DNA of 64,000 nt, from NCBI RefSeq assembly GCF_000026945.1, contig NC_012861.1:2170001-2234000 (forward strand), in the 5' to 3' direction. Both the position numbers and the translations under genes were made by a program. The notes under the pieces are model-generated. The model did not search any database, was not told where the DNA came from, and was given only the letters and a program-made list of their open reading frames with translations. This document shows, in pieces, positions 11,131 to 22,454 of the stretch; positions within the stretch are counted from its first letter, which is position 1, and the number at the start of each line of letters is the position of its first letter. The DNA comes from Candida dubliniensis CD36 (taxonomy: Eukaryota; Ascomycota; Pichiomycetes; Serinales; Debaryomycetaceae).

Positions 11131-13979
11131 GACATAGATGTATGCAAAGATGAGGATTTCGTTCGAAACCTGCAGATACTTAGACGTCAAATAATAACAG
11201 AATTGTTGATCAATATAACGAAAGTACATTTGAACCATAAAAAACAAGCTTTATTATAATCACAATCATAATTTATCCTGCTGTGTAATACTTTAGCTAG
11301 ATGTATTAATATCAATGTGGTTGGTTACCAAGCTGATAGTACAAACATAGTGTAGACAATAACAAATAAGAAAAAGACCAGCAGCTCCCTCTAGAAATAA
11401 AGCAGAGTTGTCTTGAGAACGAAAGAGCAGCAATCATGCAACCTAGTGGCTATTGTTTATGATTTGAGAAAATAAAGATATAGTTTCTGCTAAACACAAA
11501 TGGAGCAAAAGTAGTAATCACATGTTAATTGTCTCAATTGACTAGTAGCAAGTAGTAGACATTAACTTCAAACAAAGACACTAACACCCTCCACAATATG
11601 AATAATGTCAGTAATGTTCTAATCAGCAATGAAATTTGAGTCATACGACTTCTTATTATGATTTTGTTTAACAATCTTTATACTTTTCCTATCATTGTTA
11701 GAATCAGAATCTGATCGTTGTTGTTATCCCTCTTTTCCAATGGTTCATTTCTTGTCAGAGCATTTGCTTGAAGTGATATTGGTAGTCTTATATCCTGCTT
11801 CTCATTTCTTTCCATTGTCTTCAAGCACTCTATTTGTAAAAAACCAACACAAATATCCATATTGATAGTCTATTAGTACTGGCATGCCCTGATGTAGACG
11901 CATCTGATGAATCCCCTATTAAAATCTGATTGTTGGTATTGCTTAATTTATGGACACTTAGGGGAGTCTCTAAAACTTTACGGCAATAAAATAAAAATTA
12001 ATCCAGCCACTTGTCCAACACCCATAATACTTTTATAAAACAACTTAGTATATCCTTATTTCCCAAATAGTTCAATAAACTGTTTCATTTTTCAATATAT
12101 TGCTCATAATCTCTTTCTTGTTGTTGAAATATCAATTAGTATCTTATAGTGTTTCCAATACGAACTAAATCCCAAGCATGAAGTAACACCAAATACACAA
12201 GGTAGTAGTGAATGACTCTTGATCAAACTAAATATAAGATCATCAATTATCCATATGCTCTTAAACATTATACTGAAACCATATTGATTGATCTGGCAAA
12301 AGGAAACAATAAATAATAAAATGTACCCAGTTGAGAAAATGATAGCCAGTAGAATATTTACCCCGTTAGCACTAACACTTTCAACACTACGTGCCATATC
12401 TTCGTTTAAACTCCCCCTATCAATGATTCTTTTCCCATAAACAATAAATATGACAAACCTGTTGGCCTTCCTATTGTAGGCCAGCTTTCATTGAAATTAA
12501 GTGTTCTTTTCATTAAAATTCAACCATACACAAGAAGTCTTGGGGAAATCAAATTCATCACAAATTGTATCATAATTAACAAACGTATCCCCAATAGAAG
12601 CCATGCATCTAAAAGTTTATGAATGGACAATTCTTAAATGTTGTAATAATCTTGTGGTTTTACCAAAACTTCTTAGACGAGTATTCCCATACATCTCCAC
12701 AAGATTTTTGACAGTTTCCAAGACAGCTTGATGAACAAACGGGATATATCATCTTCATTAATATCCAATGAACAATTGATGAGTACTTCTTTTTTGAGCA
12801 TTAGTACAGGGCATAGTTGATAATCAAAACAGACTGCCCATCGTCTATCTCCACTAGTGCCATCTATAATTGTTGGATCTGGAATACCTGATTTTTATTT
12901 AACTGTAGATACAGAGTATCAAAATGGGATATATTTTTATCAATACCAGTTTATGTATCTTCAAATGTGTATACCATTTTGATTAATTGATGATGTAGTT
13001 CAGAAGAAGGTAGAGTGGACGATGTGTAAGAGTTATTTTTATGCTTGAGAAAATTTTTTTTTTTTTTTTTTTTTTTCCTTTGTACGTGGCAAACCATGGG
13101 TCCTATATTTATGCTCTCTATACAAACTCTACCAAAGAAGTATAATAACAGTTAACACCCAACCCCCTTGACTTTGTTCAGTGGATAAGATGATAAGTAT
13201 TTCCTGCATTATTAGTAGAATATGATTGATCTTATTCTAATAAACTATACTTCATTCTGCCAACAATTATGAATTTATATTGTAGCAGTAAATGTTGAAT
13301 TCTATGTAACCAAACAGCAATCGACTTTTAGTGATGACTCTCCAAAAGGGATTCTCAAATATACTTATAATCCAACTTGTCTCTCCCTAACACACATTGA
13401 GTTTAATCGTTAAGCAGGATTAATTCTAATGCATCAATAGTATATAATAGTTGGTTGGCTTTCCTTAATCAGCTCAACATAACAATAACCATATTATTCA
13501 ATAATGACAATAACCAACTTAACATGTATATAGTATTACCTTATCAAGCTTACACGCCAGCAATAAGTTAATACTAGTTGAATTCACTTCACTTGACCTT
13601 AATGAAATTCTGTGGTGATTATAATTATTCATTTCAATACTTTAGTTGATGTATTAACAACTAATCAAATTAATTGTTGATGAACAAGGGTGAGGATATG
13701 AAACTTAGCTGAGTGGTAAGTAATTCCCCACGAAGCTTCTGTTCATGTCTCGACGTTTCCTCAATAGGAGCAGTACAACAACACAATATCATTATGAAGT
13801 GGGACATTAGACTGTAAACATGGAAGTTCCAAATGATATTGACCACAACACATCCTATTAAGAAACGCATTAAAATCCAATAAAATGACTAATTCAAACT
13901 TCCTTGTATAAAGTGTCGTATTATTATTCTGTAGCTCACAACCAATTAGATAAATTAAATCATGAACTGGCAATTACCA
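11131..13979. other. Non-coding left MRS flank (HOK-like domain)
   Basis: 2.85 kb of AT-rich sequence with frequent stops in all frames. The longest ATG frame is 97 codons (12104-12397, minus strand), hydrophobic and unrecognised. A stretch around 12,540-13,010 on the minus strand shows protein-like segments in alternating frames and is listed separately. A 22-bp poly-T tract lies at about 13055-13076. I place this region in the HOK-like domain because it is between the 422-bp repeats and the RPS array. Confidence 0.5.
12540..13010 (-). pseudogene. Possible degenerate coding segment, unidentified
   Basis: Reading the minus strand, protein-like stretches can be followed through frame changes. 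Examples are PDPTIIDGTSGDRRWAVCF, then LCPVLMLKKEVLINCSLDIN, then VHQAVLETVKNLVEMYG. Stops and frameshifts separate them. They do not match a family I recognise. It could be a decayed gene or chance; the neighbouring IDH1 pseudogene makes decay plausible. Confidence 0.3.
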
Positions 13980-14560
13980 TTAAGTCAATTCTGAGTTCTT
14001 ACCATTGATATCTAAACCAAGGTGACAACAACCTAGTTCGAAAACAGCATATTCTCTACCAAAGTTAACACCTGGAACCAAACCTGAACCATCTATTAAT
14101 GCATCACTAATGCTGGATAAGTCACGACCATGCACGGTGGGGGTGACCACAACATCGTCTTGTAGTGGTTTGGCAAAAGCTTGTATAAAAATATTATCGA
14201 CAATCAAATCACTTACTCCAATACCTGTGTAATCTTGACCAACATCTCTCACAACTTGACTTAACAAATTAATTTCATGATATTAGCCTTTGTGGATACC
14301 AGTAACCAATTTTCTATTGTTCCTTAAAGCAAAACCAAAAGCAAATATGACAATTCTTTCGGACTTGATTCTTGTCAAAATTTTCAAGAATTCAACAACA
14401 TCTGGTTATGATTGATGTTGCAACCCAATATATTTACCTTCAGTATATTCACTGATTTAGGAAGAATCAAGACCATCGTAAATGCTCTTAACACCTGGAA
14501 TGTTCTTAATAAAAACTGATGAAGCTTAAATATCGAATTCCTTTTTTAATCAATGATTTG
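13980..14560 (-). pseudogene. IDH1-like pseudogene (NAD+-isocitrate dehydrogenase subunit 1)
   Basis: The minus strand encodes a decayed isocitrate dehydrogenase. From 14540 downwards one can read EFDI-stop-ASSVFIKNIPGV, then SEYTEGKYIGLQHQS-stop-PDVVEFL, then LTRIKSERIVIFAFGFALRN. After a further stop near 14285 there is a 95-codon open part with VSDLIVDNIFIQAFAKP, PTVHGRDLSSISDALIDGSG and PGVNFGREYAVFELG. Family members have the corresponding [36 protein letters not shown] and GANFGREYAVFEPG. Several in-frame stops, substitutions at conserved catalytic positions (IRENTEG to ISEYTEG) and missing N- and C-terminal thirds show it is dead. It lies inside the left MRS flank and would be copied with it. 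Confidence 0.88.
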
Positions 14561-16136
14561 GCAAATTTTCAATCTCTAATAAAATAATTAAAGTGATTTC
14601 AAGATATCAATCATGATGTTCCAAATATGGCAATTACTCAACAAACCATAGATCCCAAAAGTCAAAAAACAGATTACTAATAAAATACTTGTTGAGGATA
14701 TCAATTACTGCTTTGAGACAACCAATAGCAAGAACTTGTTATAGTTTCACTCATAATCCTGGACTTCTAATAATGGGAATTAAATCACTCTTTATTCATT
14801 TAATGATCCCTAGGTGTGCATCATAAACATCCATATCAATTAGTAAATAATAATCTGTTTAACCATTAGTACTATCCAGCTTCACTCATTAAAATAATTA
14901 AACCTATTTTCATAAACATGATAACAACTGATAAACTAAACCCGGTAGATGACTATGCCACCAATACCAAAAGTGGCTAGTTCTGTTAAATTCATTAATC
15001 CTAAGTACATTTCCATTGTACATTTATTAATTTCATTGAAATATGGCTATTAGGTAGATTTACCGACCAGCGTCTAAAATAATGGGGACTTCTTTAAAAG
15101 CAATACAACAACAAATGACCAATAATTACTTGACGCCATTGACTAAGTATCTCTCTAACTCTCAAACACTATTAATTCACTATCATCCTATTCATTCTCT
15201 TAATTGAAGTAGCTAAGTCTGATATCCGGCCACAGAAAACTGGAAACCACTAACCGCTATCACAACAATTTACAACTCATGGCGTCAATGGAACTATTAA
15301 TACATTCTCATAGGGATCTAAACTTGAATAAACAATTGATTGAATGATTTATGTTGTGCTAGTTGAGGTGTTTCAATATAACTTGTTGTGTACTAATGAG
15401 ATTGATAAAGTTGGTTGTAAAAAAAAAGTTGTAAGAAAAGGTTGTAAGAAAATGGTTGTAAGAAAAGATTCTAAGAAATTAGGCTTGAGAAAAAATAATA
15501 GACGCCAGAAAAATACCCATAAAAATCCTAATAAAAACCATTATGCATGGGAGAAATTAGTTCCGAACCTTGCATGAAACTTGCATGTTTATGTCCGAAT
15601 TTGCCTAAAATTTGTATGTATTTTGAGCGCGGGGACACGACTTTCTTAACTCCGGCCTGGTCACGTGACTTTTTCCATACAAAATCCTGCATTTTCTGCA
15701 TATACTTGCATGTTAACTCCGTGACTTAGGAAGGATGAGACGCAACAGAGAGGACACAATAACACACTCAATACTGTTCCCATGCACACCCAGACCTCCC
15801 ATTTTCTAGCCTAATTATCAATCAAGTCTCAATCTCAGATTGAAAACGATCGATAAAAAATTGAGGGAGATATTGCAGATTGAAATATTTCACCACCGAT
15901 TTTAACAAATATGCTACCAACTTACCACCTCCCCATAGATAATATTACACCCCTCAATAAAATAATCAGTTTTCATCTCTACATAATGTTATTACTATCA
16001 CATGATAGGCAGAGTCTAGAAGTATCATAAAATCAATTGAAACACAATAAATCAAGTATACCACACCCAGTATTCAAGAAACATTGATATTTCCCAAATC
16101 CTAGGGTATTGACCACCAAAAAAAAAACACCACAAA
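14561..16136. other. Non-coding left MRS flank adjoining the RPS array
   Basis: 1.6 kb with no convincing gene. Possible decayed coding words occur on the minus strand at 14700-15000 (for example YYLLIDMDVYDAHLGII) but cannot be assigned. A short minisatellite of 'gttgtaagaaaa' words lies at about 15410-15475. A GC-richer patch at 15,550-15,730 contains a TCACGTGAC palindrome near 15661-15669. The last ~400 bp before the array carries no visible repeat unit. Confidence 0.5.
15410..15478 (+). repeat. Short degenerate minisatellite (GTTGTAAGAAAA words)
   Basis: Four to five imperfect copies of a 15-18-bp word of the type GGTTGTAAGAAAA follow one another. The last copies have drifted (ATTCTAAGAAATTA). 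It has no coding meaning that I can support. Confidence 0.7.
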
Positions 16137-18242
16137 ATCATTTCCGCAATAGTTAAGGATGGAAATTGAAGTGTGGGCGGTAGAGGGGTGCTACAAGAGC
16201 CAATCAGGTGCCGATTTGTAGGCTACAGTTGTGGTTGTTGAAACCGAGAGTATGTTTAGTAGCGGCATTTAGTTGGGAGCTGTATGAGCAAAAAGGCCGT
16301 TTTGCCCATAGTTAAGAGCATGCTCGTAAACTCCGTTTGTAATGGTACAACCAGTTGGAGCAGTAAAACTGCCCAATGGGTGCCGATTTGTAGCCAAACA
16401 TGAACATTGTTAAAGCCGTCATAACCGATCCAAAGATCAGTTGTGGCATGTTCTCTGGGACAAAAAAGGCCGTTTTTGCCATAGTTAAGAGCACCCCCCT
16501 TCTGTAGATCAACGAATTGAAGTCAGAATTTGGGGGCTCTGGTGCCGATTTGTAGAGGAAGGTTATGGAGTTTGGAACCGAGAGTATTGATTTGATCAAT
16601 GGTGTTTTCATTGTTGGAGGGCAAAAAGTGCGAGATGGCCAGAAAAGTCGTGCGCAGGGCATTTTGGAAAAACAGCGATTACTGGTGAACAAGGACGTCT
16701 TCAAAGACCAGACTAGGGCCGATCTGAACCGACATCAATCTAGATTATTGGGTATAACTTTGGTTTAAATCGGCTGAGAATTGGAGGAGTTATTAAAGAA
16801 AATATTTTGGTGGTCCATCTCCGTGTTTTGGTTGGCGAAGAATGGATCAACGAGTATTGATGCTACAAAGGTGAAACTAGTGCCGATTTGTAGCCACAGG
16901 ATGTAACTATCTATCACTGAAAGAACCGTTAAAAAAGGTGTTGAAACAGGACCTGTAGAGCAAAAAAGGCCGTTTTCGCCATAGTTAAGAAAAAACCATT
17001 TTGATCCGCGAGCCACCAAATTACCAGTTTCTGCGCTACAAAGATCAAACTGGTGCCGATTTGTAGCCACAGGATATAACTACTAACACCGAGAGAGCCA
17101 TTGGAAAAGGTCTTTAAACAGGACCTGTAGAACAAAAAAGGCCGTTTTTGCCATAGTTAAGGAAATTGCAGTTATGTCCAGTCAAAACAATGCGACGAAT
17201 AGAAGTGCTACAAAAGTCAAACTAGTGCCGATTTGTAGCCACGTGTTATGGCTACAAACCCCATGAGAACTGTTAGAAACGGTATCCAACTGCATACTGG
17301 GGGACAAAAAAGGCCGTTTTGCCCATAGTTAAGGGTCAAAATAGTGGTTTATTGTTGACAGAAGATCGAGTATAGACGAGTAAATGGTAAGGCTAGTGCC
17401 GATTTGGAACCACAAAATGTGAGTACCAAAGCCGTTAGATACTGTTTGAAAACCTATTTAGATGAAAGCTGTGGGACAAAAAAGGCCGTTTTGGCCATAG
17501 TTAAGAAACACACCGATTTTAGTTTTGGCTACTGCTCGACCAATAGATGCGCTACAACGACCAAACCAACACCATTTTGAAGCCAAGACAAATCTCTATT
17601 ATGCACACAAACAGTGACTGAGGTAGGCGAATTATTAGAGATGCTACAATAAAAAAGGCCGTTTTTTTATGCCTTTTTTCTTAACAAATTTCTGGTAAAA
17701 AATAGCAGGGAGCCCTGCCAGTTAATTCCGTTGGACATGGAAACATCAATTTTAATGCTACCATACTCTTTCAAAGACCTATTTGTAGCTAACAATTTGG
17801 AGAAACTACCGTTAGAGTTTTGTAGGAATGCATGTTATATTCGAAGCTCCATTACCAATAATGTGGTCTTTTACATAGTGAAAATTGGGGGTAGTCTGTA
17901 CAGCTATTTTTTGTTAGGCCAACCCTGGCTTTTTTGGTATCAATCTGTAGCCAGCATTTTTTGGGTATATACCCGACGATTTGGTGAACGTAGCTAATGT
18001 ATTGAATGCACACGCTGTGTTTTTAGTTTTGGTCAATCGTTTTTAAAAAATCGCTACCAAATGGGCCAAAAACGCTAATTAAACTCTAAAATCGTCAATA
18101 ACTCCACCAATATATGTGCTAGACTTGTGGAAGTCGGGTCACATTAAAGGCGCATTTTGTAAGCAACTGCCAAACCCAGTACTGTTGAAGTAGCTCCAAT
18201 ATTGGTGGAGATATTGCCCAAAAACCAATATTTCGGGGTTGC
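16137..18242 (+). repeat. RPS unit 1 (complete, 2106 bp)
   Basis: First unit of the head-to-tail array. The first ~1.5 kb is built of ~172-bp 'alt' subrepeats. Each has a GTGCCGATTTGTAGCC box and a COM29-type box AAAAAAGGCCGTTTT...CCATAGTTAAG. GGCC of good COM29 boxes lies at 16295, 16468, 16968, 17140, 17312, 17484 and 17657, with degenerate copies between 16468 and 16968. The box at 17484-17496 is GGCCGTTTTGGCC, a SfiI site. CACGTG is at 17240-17245. The last ~570 bp is non-alt sequence with inverted repeats at 17651-17679 and 17705-17718 and the palindrome GGGTATATACCC at 17963-17974. These traits match the published C. albicans RPS. Contained open frames are by-products of the repeat. Confidence 0.95.
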
Positions 18243-20348
18243 ATCATTTCCGCAATAGTTAAGGATGGAAATTGAAGTGTGGGCGGTAGAGGGGTGCTAC
18301 AAGAGCCAATCAGGTGCCGATTTGTAGGCTACAGTTGTGGTTGTTGAAACCGAGAGTATGTTTAGTAGCGGCATTTAGTTGGGAGCTGTATGAGCAAAAA
18401 GGCCGTTTTGCCCATAGTTAAGAGCATGCTCGTAAACTCCGTTTGTAATGGTACAACCAGTTGGAGCAGTAAAACTGCCCAATGGGTGCCGATTTGTAGC
18501 CAAACATGAACATTGTTAAAGCCGTCATAACCGATCCAAAGATCAGTTGTGGCATGTTCTCTGGGACAAAAAAGGCCGTTTTTGCCATAGTTAAGAGCAC
18601 CCCCCTTCTGTAGATCAACGAATTGAAGTCAGAATTTGGGGGCTCTGGTGCCGATTTGTAGAGGAAGGTTATGGAGTTTGGAACCGAGAGTATTGATTTG
18701 ATCAATGGTGTTTTCATTGTTGGAGGGCAAAAAGTGCGAGATGGCCAGAAAAGTCGTGCGCAGGGCATTTTGGAAAAACAGCGATTACTGGTGAACAAGG
18801 ACGTCTTCAAAGACCAGACTAGGGCCGATCTGAACCGACATCAATCTAGATTATTGGGTATAACTTTGGTTTAAATCGGCTGAGAATTGGAGGAGTTATT
18901 AAAGAAAATATTTTGGTGGTCCATCTCCGTGTTTTGGTTGGCGAAGAATGGATCAACGAGTATTGATGCTACAAAGGTGAAACTAGTGCCGATTTGTAGC
19001 CACAGGATGTAACTATCTATCACTGAAAGAACCGTTAAAAAAGGTGTTGAAACAGGACCTGTAGAGCAAAAAAGGCCGTTTTCGCCATAGTTAAGAAAAA
19101 ACCATTTTGATCCGCGAGCCACCAAATTACCAGTTTCTGCGCTACAAAGATCAAACTGGTGCCGATTTGTAGCCACAGGATATAACTACTAACACCGAGA
19201 GAGCCATTGGAAAAGGTCTTTAAACAGGACCTGTAGAACAAAAAAGGCCGTTTTTGCCATAGTTAAGGAAATTGCAGTTATGTCCAGTCAAAACAATGCG
19301 ACGAATAGAAGTGCTACAAAAGTCAAACTAGTGCCGATTTGTAGCCACGTGTTATGGCTACAAACCCCATGAGAACTGTTAGAAACGGTATCCAACTGCA
19401 TACTGGGGGACAAAAAAGGCCGTTTTGCCCATAGTTAAGGGTCAAAATAGTGGTTTATTGTTGACAGAAGATCGAGTATAGACGAGTAAATGGTAAGGCT
19501 AGTGCCGATTTGGAACCACAAAATGTGAGTACCAAAGCCGTTAGATACTGTTTGAAAACCTATTTAGATGAAAGCTGTGGGACAAAAAAGGCCGTTTTGG
19601 CCATAGTTAAGAAACACACCGATTTTAGTTTTGGCTACTGCTCGACCAATAGATGCGCTACAACGACCAAACCAACACCATTTTGAAGCCAAGACAAATC
19701 TCTATTATGCACACAAACAGTGACTGAGGTAGGCGAATTATTAGAGATGCTACAATAAAAAAGGCCGTTTTTTTATGCCTTTTTTCTTAACAAATTTCTG
19801 GTAAAAAATAGCAGGGAGCCCTGCCAGTTAATTCCGTTGGACATGGAAACATCAATTTTAATGCTACCATACTCTTTCAAAGACCTATTTGTAGCTAACA
19901 ATTTGGAGAAACTACCGTTAGAGTTTTGTAGGAATGCATGTTATATTCGAAGCTCCATTACCAATAATGTGGTCTTTTACATAGTGAAAATTGGGGGTAG
20001 TCTGTACAGCTATTTTTTGTTAGGCCAACCCTGGCTTTTTTGGTATCAATCTGTAGCCAGCATTTTTTGGGTATATACCCGACGATTTGGTGAACGTAGC
20101 TAATGTATTGAATGCACACGCTGTGTTTTTAGTTTTGGTCAATCGTTTTTAAAAAATCGCTACCAAATGGGCCAAAAACGCTAATTAAACTCTAAAATCG
20201 TCAATAACTCCACCAATATATGTGCTAGACTTGTGGAAGTCGGGTCACATTAAAGGCGCATTTTGTAAGCAACTGCCAAACCCAGTACTGTTGAAGTAGC
20301 TCCAATATTGGTGGAGATATTGCCCAAAAACCAATATTTCGGGGTTGC
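18243..20348 (+). repeat. RPS unit 2 (complete, 2106 bp)
   Basis: Same length as unit 1 and, by eye, identical to it throughout. SfiI site at 19590-19602; CACGTG at 19346-19351. The identity over 2.1 kb of non-coding DNA implies very recent duplication or homogenisation. Confidence 0.95.
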
Positions 20349-22454
20349 ATCATTTCCGCAATAGTTAAGGATGGAAATTGAAGTGTGGGCGGTAGAGGAG
20401 TGCTACAAGAGCCAATCAGGTGCCGATTTGTAGGCTACAGTTGTGGTTGTTGAAACCGAGAGTATGTTTAGTAGCGGCATTTAGTTGGGAGCTGTATGAG
20501 CAAAAAGGCCGTTTTGCCCATAGTTAAGAGCATGCTCGTAAACTCCGTTTGTAATGGTACAACCAGTTGGAGCAGTAAAACTGCCCAATGGGTGCCGATT
20601 TGTAGCCAAACATGAACATTGTTAAAGCCGTCATAACCGATCCAAAGATCAGTTGTGGCATGTTCTCTGGGACAAAAAAGGCCGTTTTTGCCATAGTTAA
20701 GAGCACCCCCTTTCTGTAGGTCAACGAATTGAAGTCGGAACTTGGGGGCTCTGGTGCCGATTTGTAGAGGAAGGTTATGGAGTTTGGAACCGAGAGTATT
20801 GATTTGATCAATGGTGTTTTCATTGTTGGAGGGCAAAAAGTGCGAGATGGCCAGAAAAGTCGTGCGCAGGGCATTTTGGAAAAACAGCGATTACTGGTGA
20901 ACAAGGACGTCTTCAAAGACCAGACTAGGGCCGATCTGAACCGACATCAATCTAGATTATTGGGTATAACTTTGGTTTAAATCGGCTGAGAATTGGAGGA
21001 GTTATTAAAGAAAATATTTTGGTGGTCCATCTCCGTGTTTTGGTTGGCGAAGAATGGATCAACGAGTATTGATGCTACAAAGGTGAAACTAGTGCCGATT
21101 TGTAGCCACAGGATGTAACTACCTATCACTGAAAGAACCGTTAAAAAAGGTGTTGAAACAGGACCTGTAGAGCAAAAAAGGCCGTTTTCGCCATAGTTAA
21201 GAAAAAACCATTTTGATCCGCGAGCCACCAAATTACCAGTTTCTGCGCTACAAAGATCAAACTGGTGCCGATTTGTAGCCACAGGATGTAACTACTAACA
21301 CCGAGAGAGCCATTGGAAAAGGTCTTTAAACAGGACCTGTAGAACAAAAAAGGCCGTTTTTGCCATAGTTAAGGAAATCGCAGTTATGTCCAGTCAAAAC
21401 AATGCGACGAATAGAAGCGCTACAAAAGTCAAACTAGTGCCGATTTGTAGCCACGTGTTATGACTACGAACCCCATGAGAACTGTTAGAAACGGTATCCA
21501 ACTGCATACTGGGGGACAAAAAAGGCCGTTTTGCCCATAGTTAAGGGTCAAAATAGTGGTTTATTGTTGACAGAAGATCGAGTATAGACGAGTAAATGGT
21601 AAGGCTAGTGCCGATTTGGAACCACAAAATGTGAGTACCAAAGCCGTTAGATACTGTTTGAAAACCTATTTAGATGAAAGCTGTGGGACAAAAAAGGCCG
21701 TTTTGGCCATAGTTAAGAAACACACCGATTTTAGTTTTGGTTACTGCTCCACCAATAGATGCGCTACAACGACCAAACCAACACCATTTTGAAGCCAAGA
21801 CAAATCTCTATTATGCACACAAACAGTGACTGAGGTAGGCGAATTATTAGAGATGCTACAATAAAAAAGGCCGTTTTTTTATGCCTTTTTTCTTAACAAA
21901 TTTCTGGTAAAAAATAGCAGGGAGCCCTGCCAGTTAATTCCGTTGGACATGGAAACATCAATTTTAATGCTACCATACTCTTTCAAAGACCTATTTGTAG
22001 CTAACAATTTGGATAAACTACCGTTAGAGTTTTGTAGGAATACATGTTATATTCGAAGCTCCATTACCAATAATGTGGTCTTTTACATAGTGAAAATTGG
22101 GGGTAGTCTGTACAGCTATTTTTTGTTAGGCCAACCCTGGCTTTTTTGGTATCAATCTGTAGCCAGCATTTTTTGGGTATAAACCCGACGATTTGGTAAA
22201 CGTAGCTAATGTATTGAATGCACACGCTGTGTTTTTAGTTTTGGTCAATCGTTTTTAAAAAAACGCTACCAGATGGGCCAAAAACGCTAATTAAACTCTA
22301 AAATCGTCAATAACTCCACCAATATAGATGCTAGACTTGTGGAAGTCGGGTCACATTAAAGGCGCATTTTGTAAGCAACTGCCAAATCCAGTACTGTTGA
22401 AGTAGCTCTAATATTGGTGGAGATATTGCCCAAAAACCAATATTTCGGAGTTGC
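20349..22454 (+). repeat. RPS unit 3 (complete, 2106 bp, most diverged)
   Basis: Same length but with about twenty substitutions relative to units 1 and 2, and no indel between landmarks. Examples: GAGGAG near 20397, a cluster at 20709-20745, TTGGATAAACTACC near 22010, AATACATG near 22040, GGGTATAAACCC (breaks the 12-bp palindrome) near 22176, AAAAAACGCTACCAG near 22258, ATATAGATG near 22325, TTCGGAG near 22444. SfiI site at 21696-21708; CACGTG at 21452-21457. Confidence 0.95.

Noticed and set aside
12104..12397. 97-codon hydrophobic frame on the minus strand
   Set aside because: Has an ATG and two hydrophobic stretches but lies in decayed repeat-flank DNA and resembles nothing I know.
16312..16704. 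Open frames of 66-130 codons repeated in every RPS unit, on both strands
   Set aside because: They follow the repeat, overlap each other on both strands, begin or end in alt boxes, have no recognisable domain, and the 88-codon one is cut by a stop in unit 3. They are by-products of repeat homogenisation.
17226..17500. Regularly spaced repeats resembling a CRISPR array (GTGCCGATTTGTAGCC boxes every 172 bp)
   Set aside because: The 'spacers' are related to each other, the repeats are imperfect, no cas genes are present, and the context is eukaryotic.
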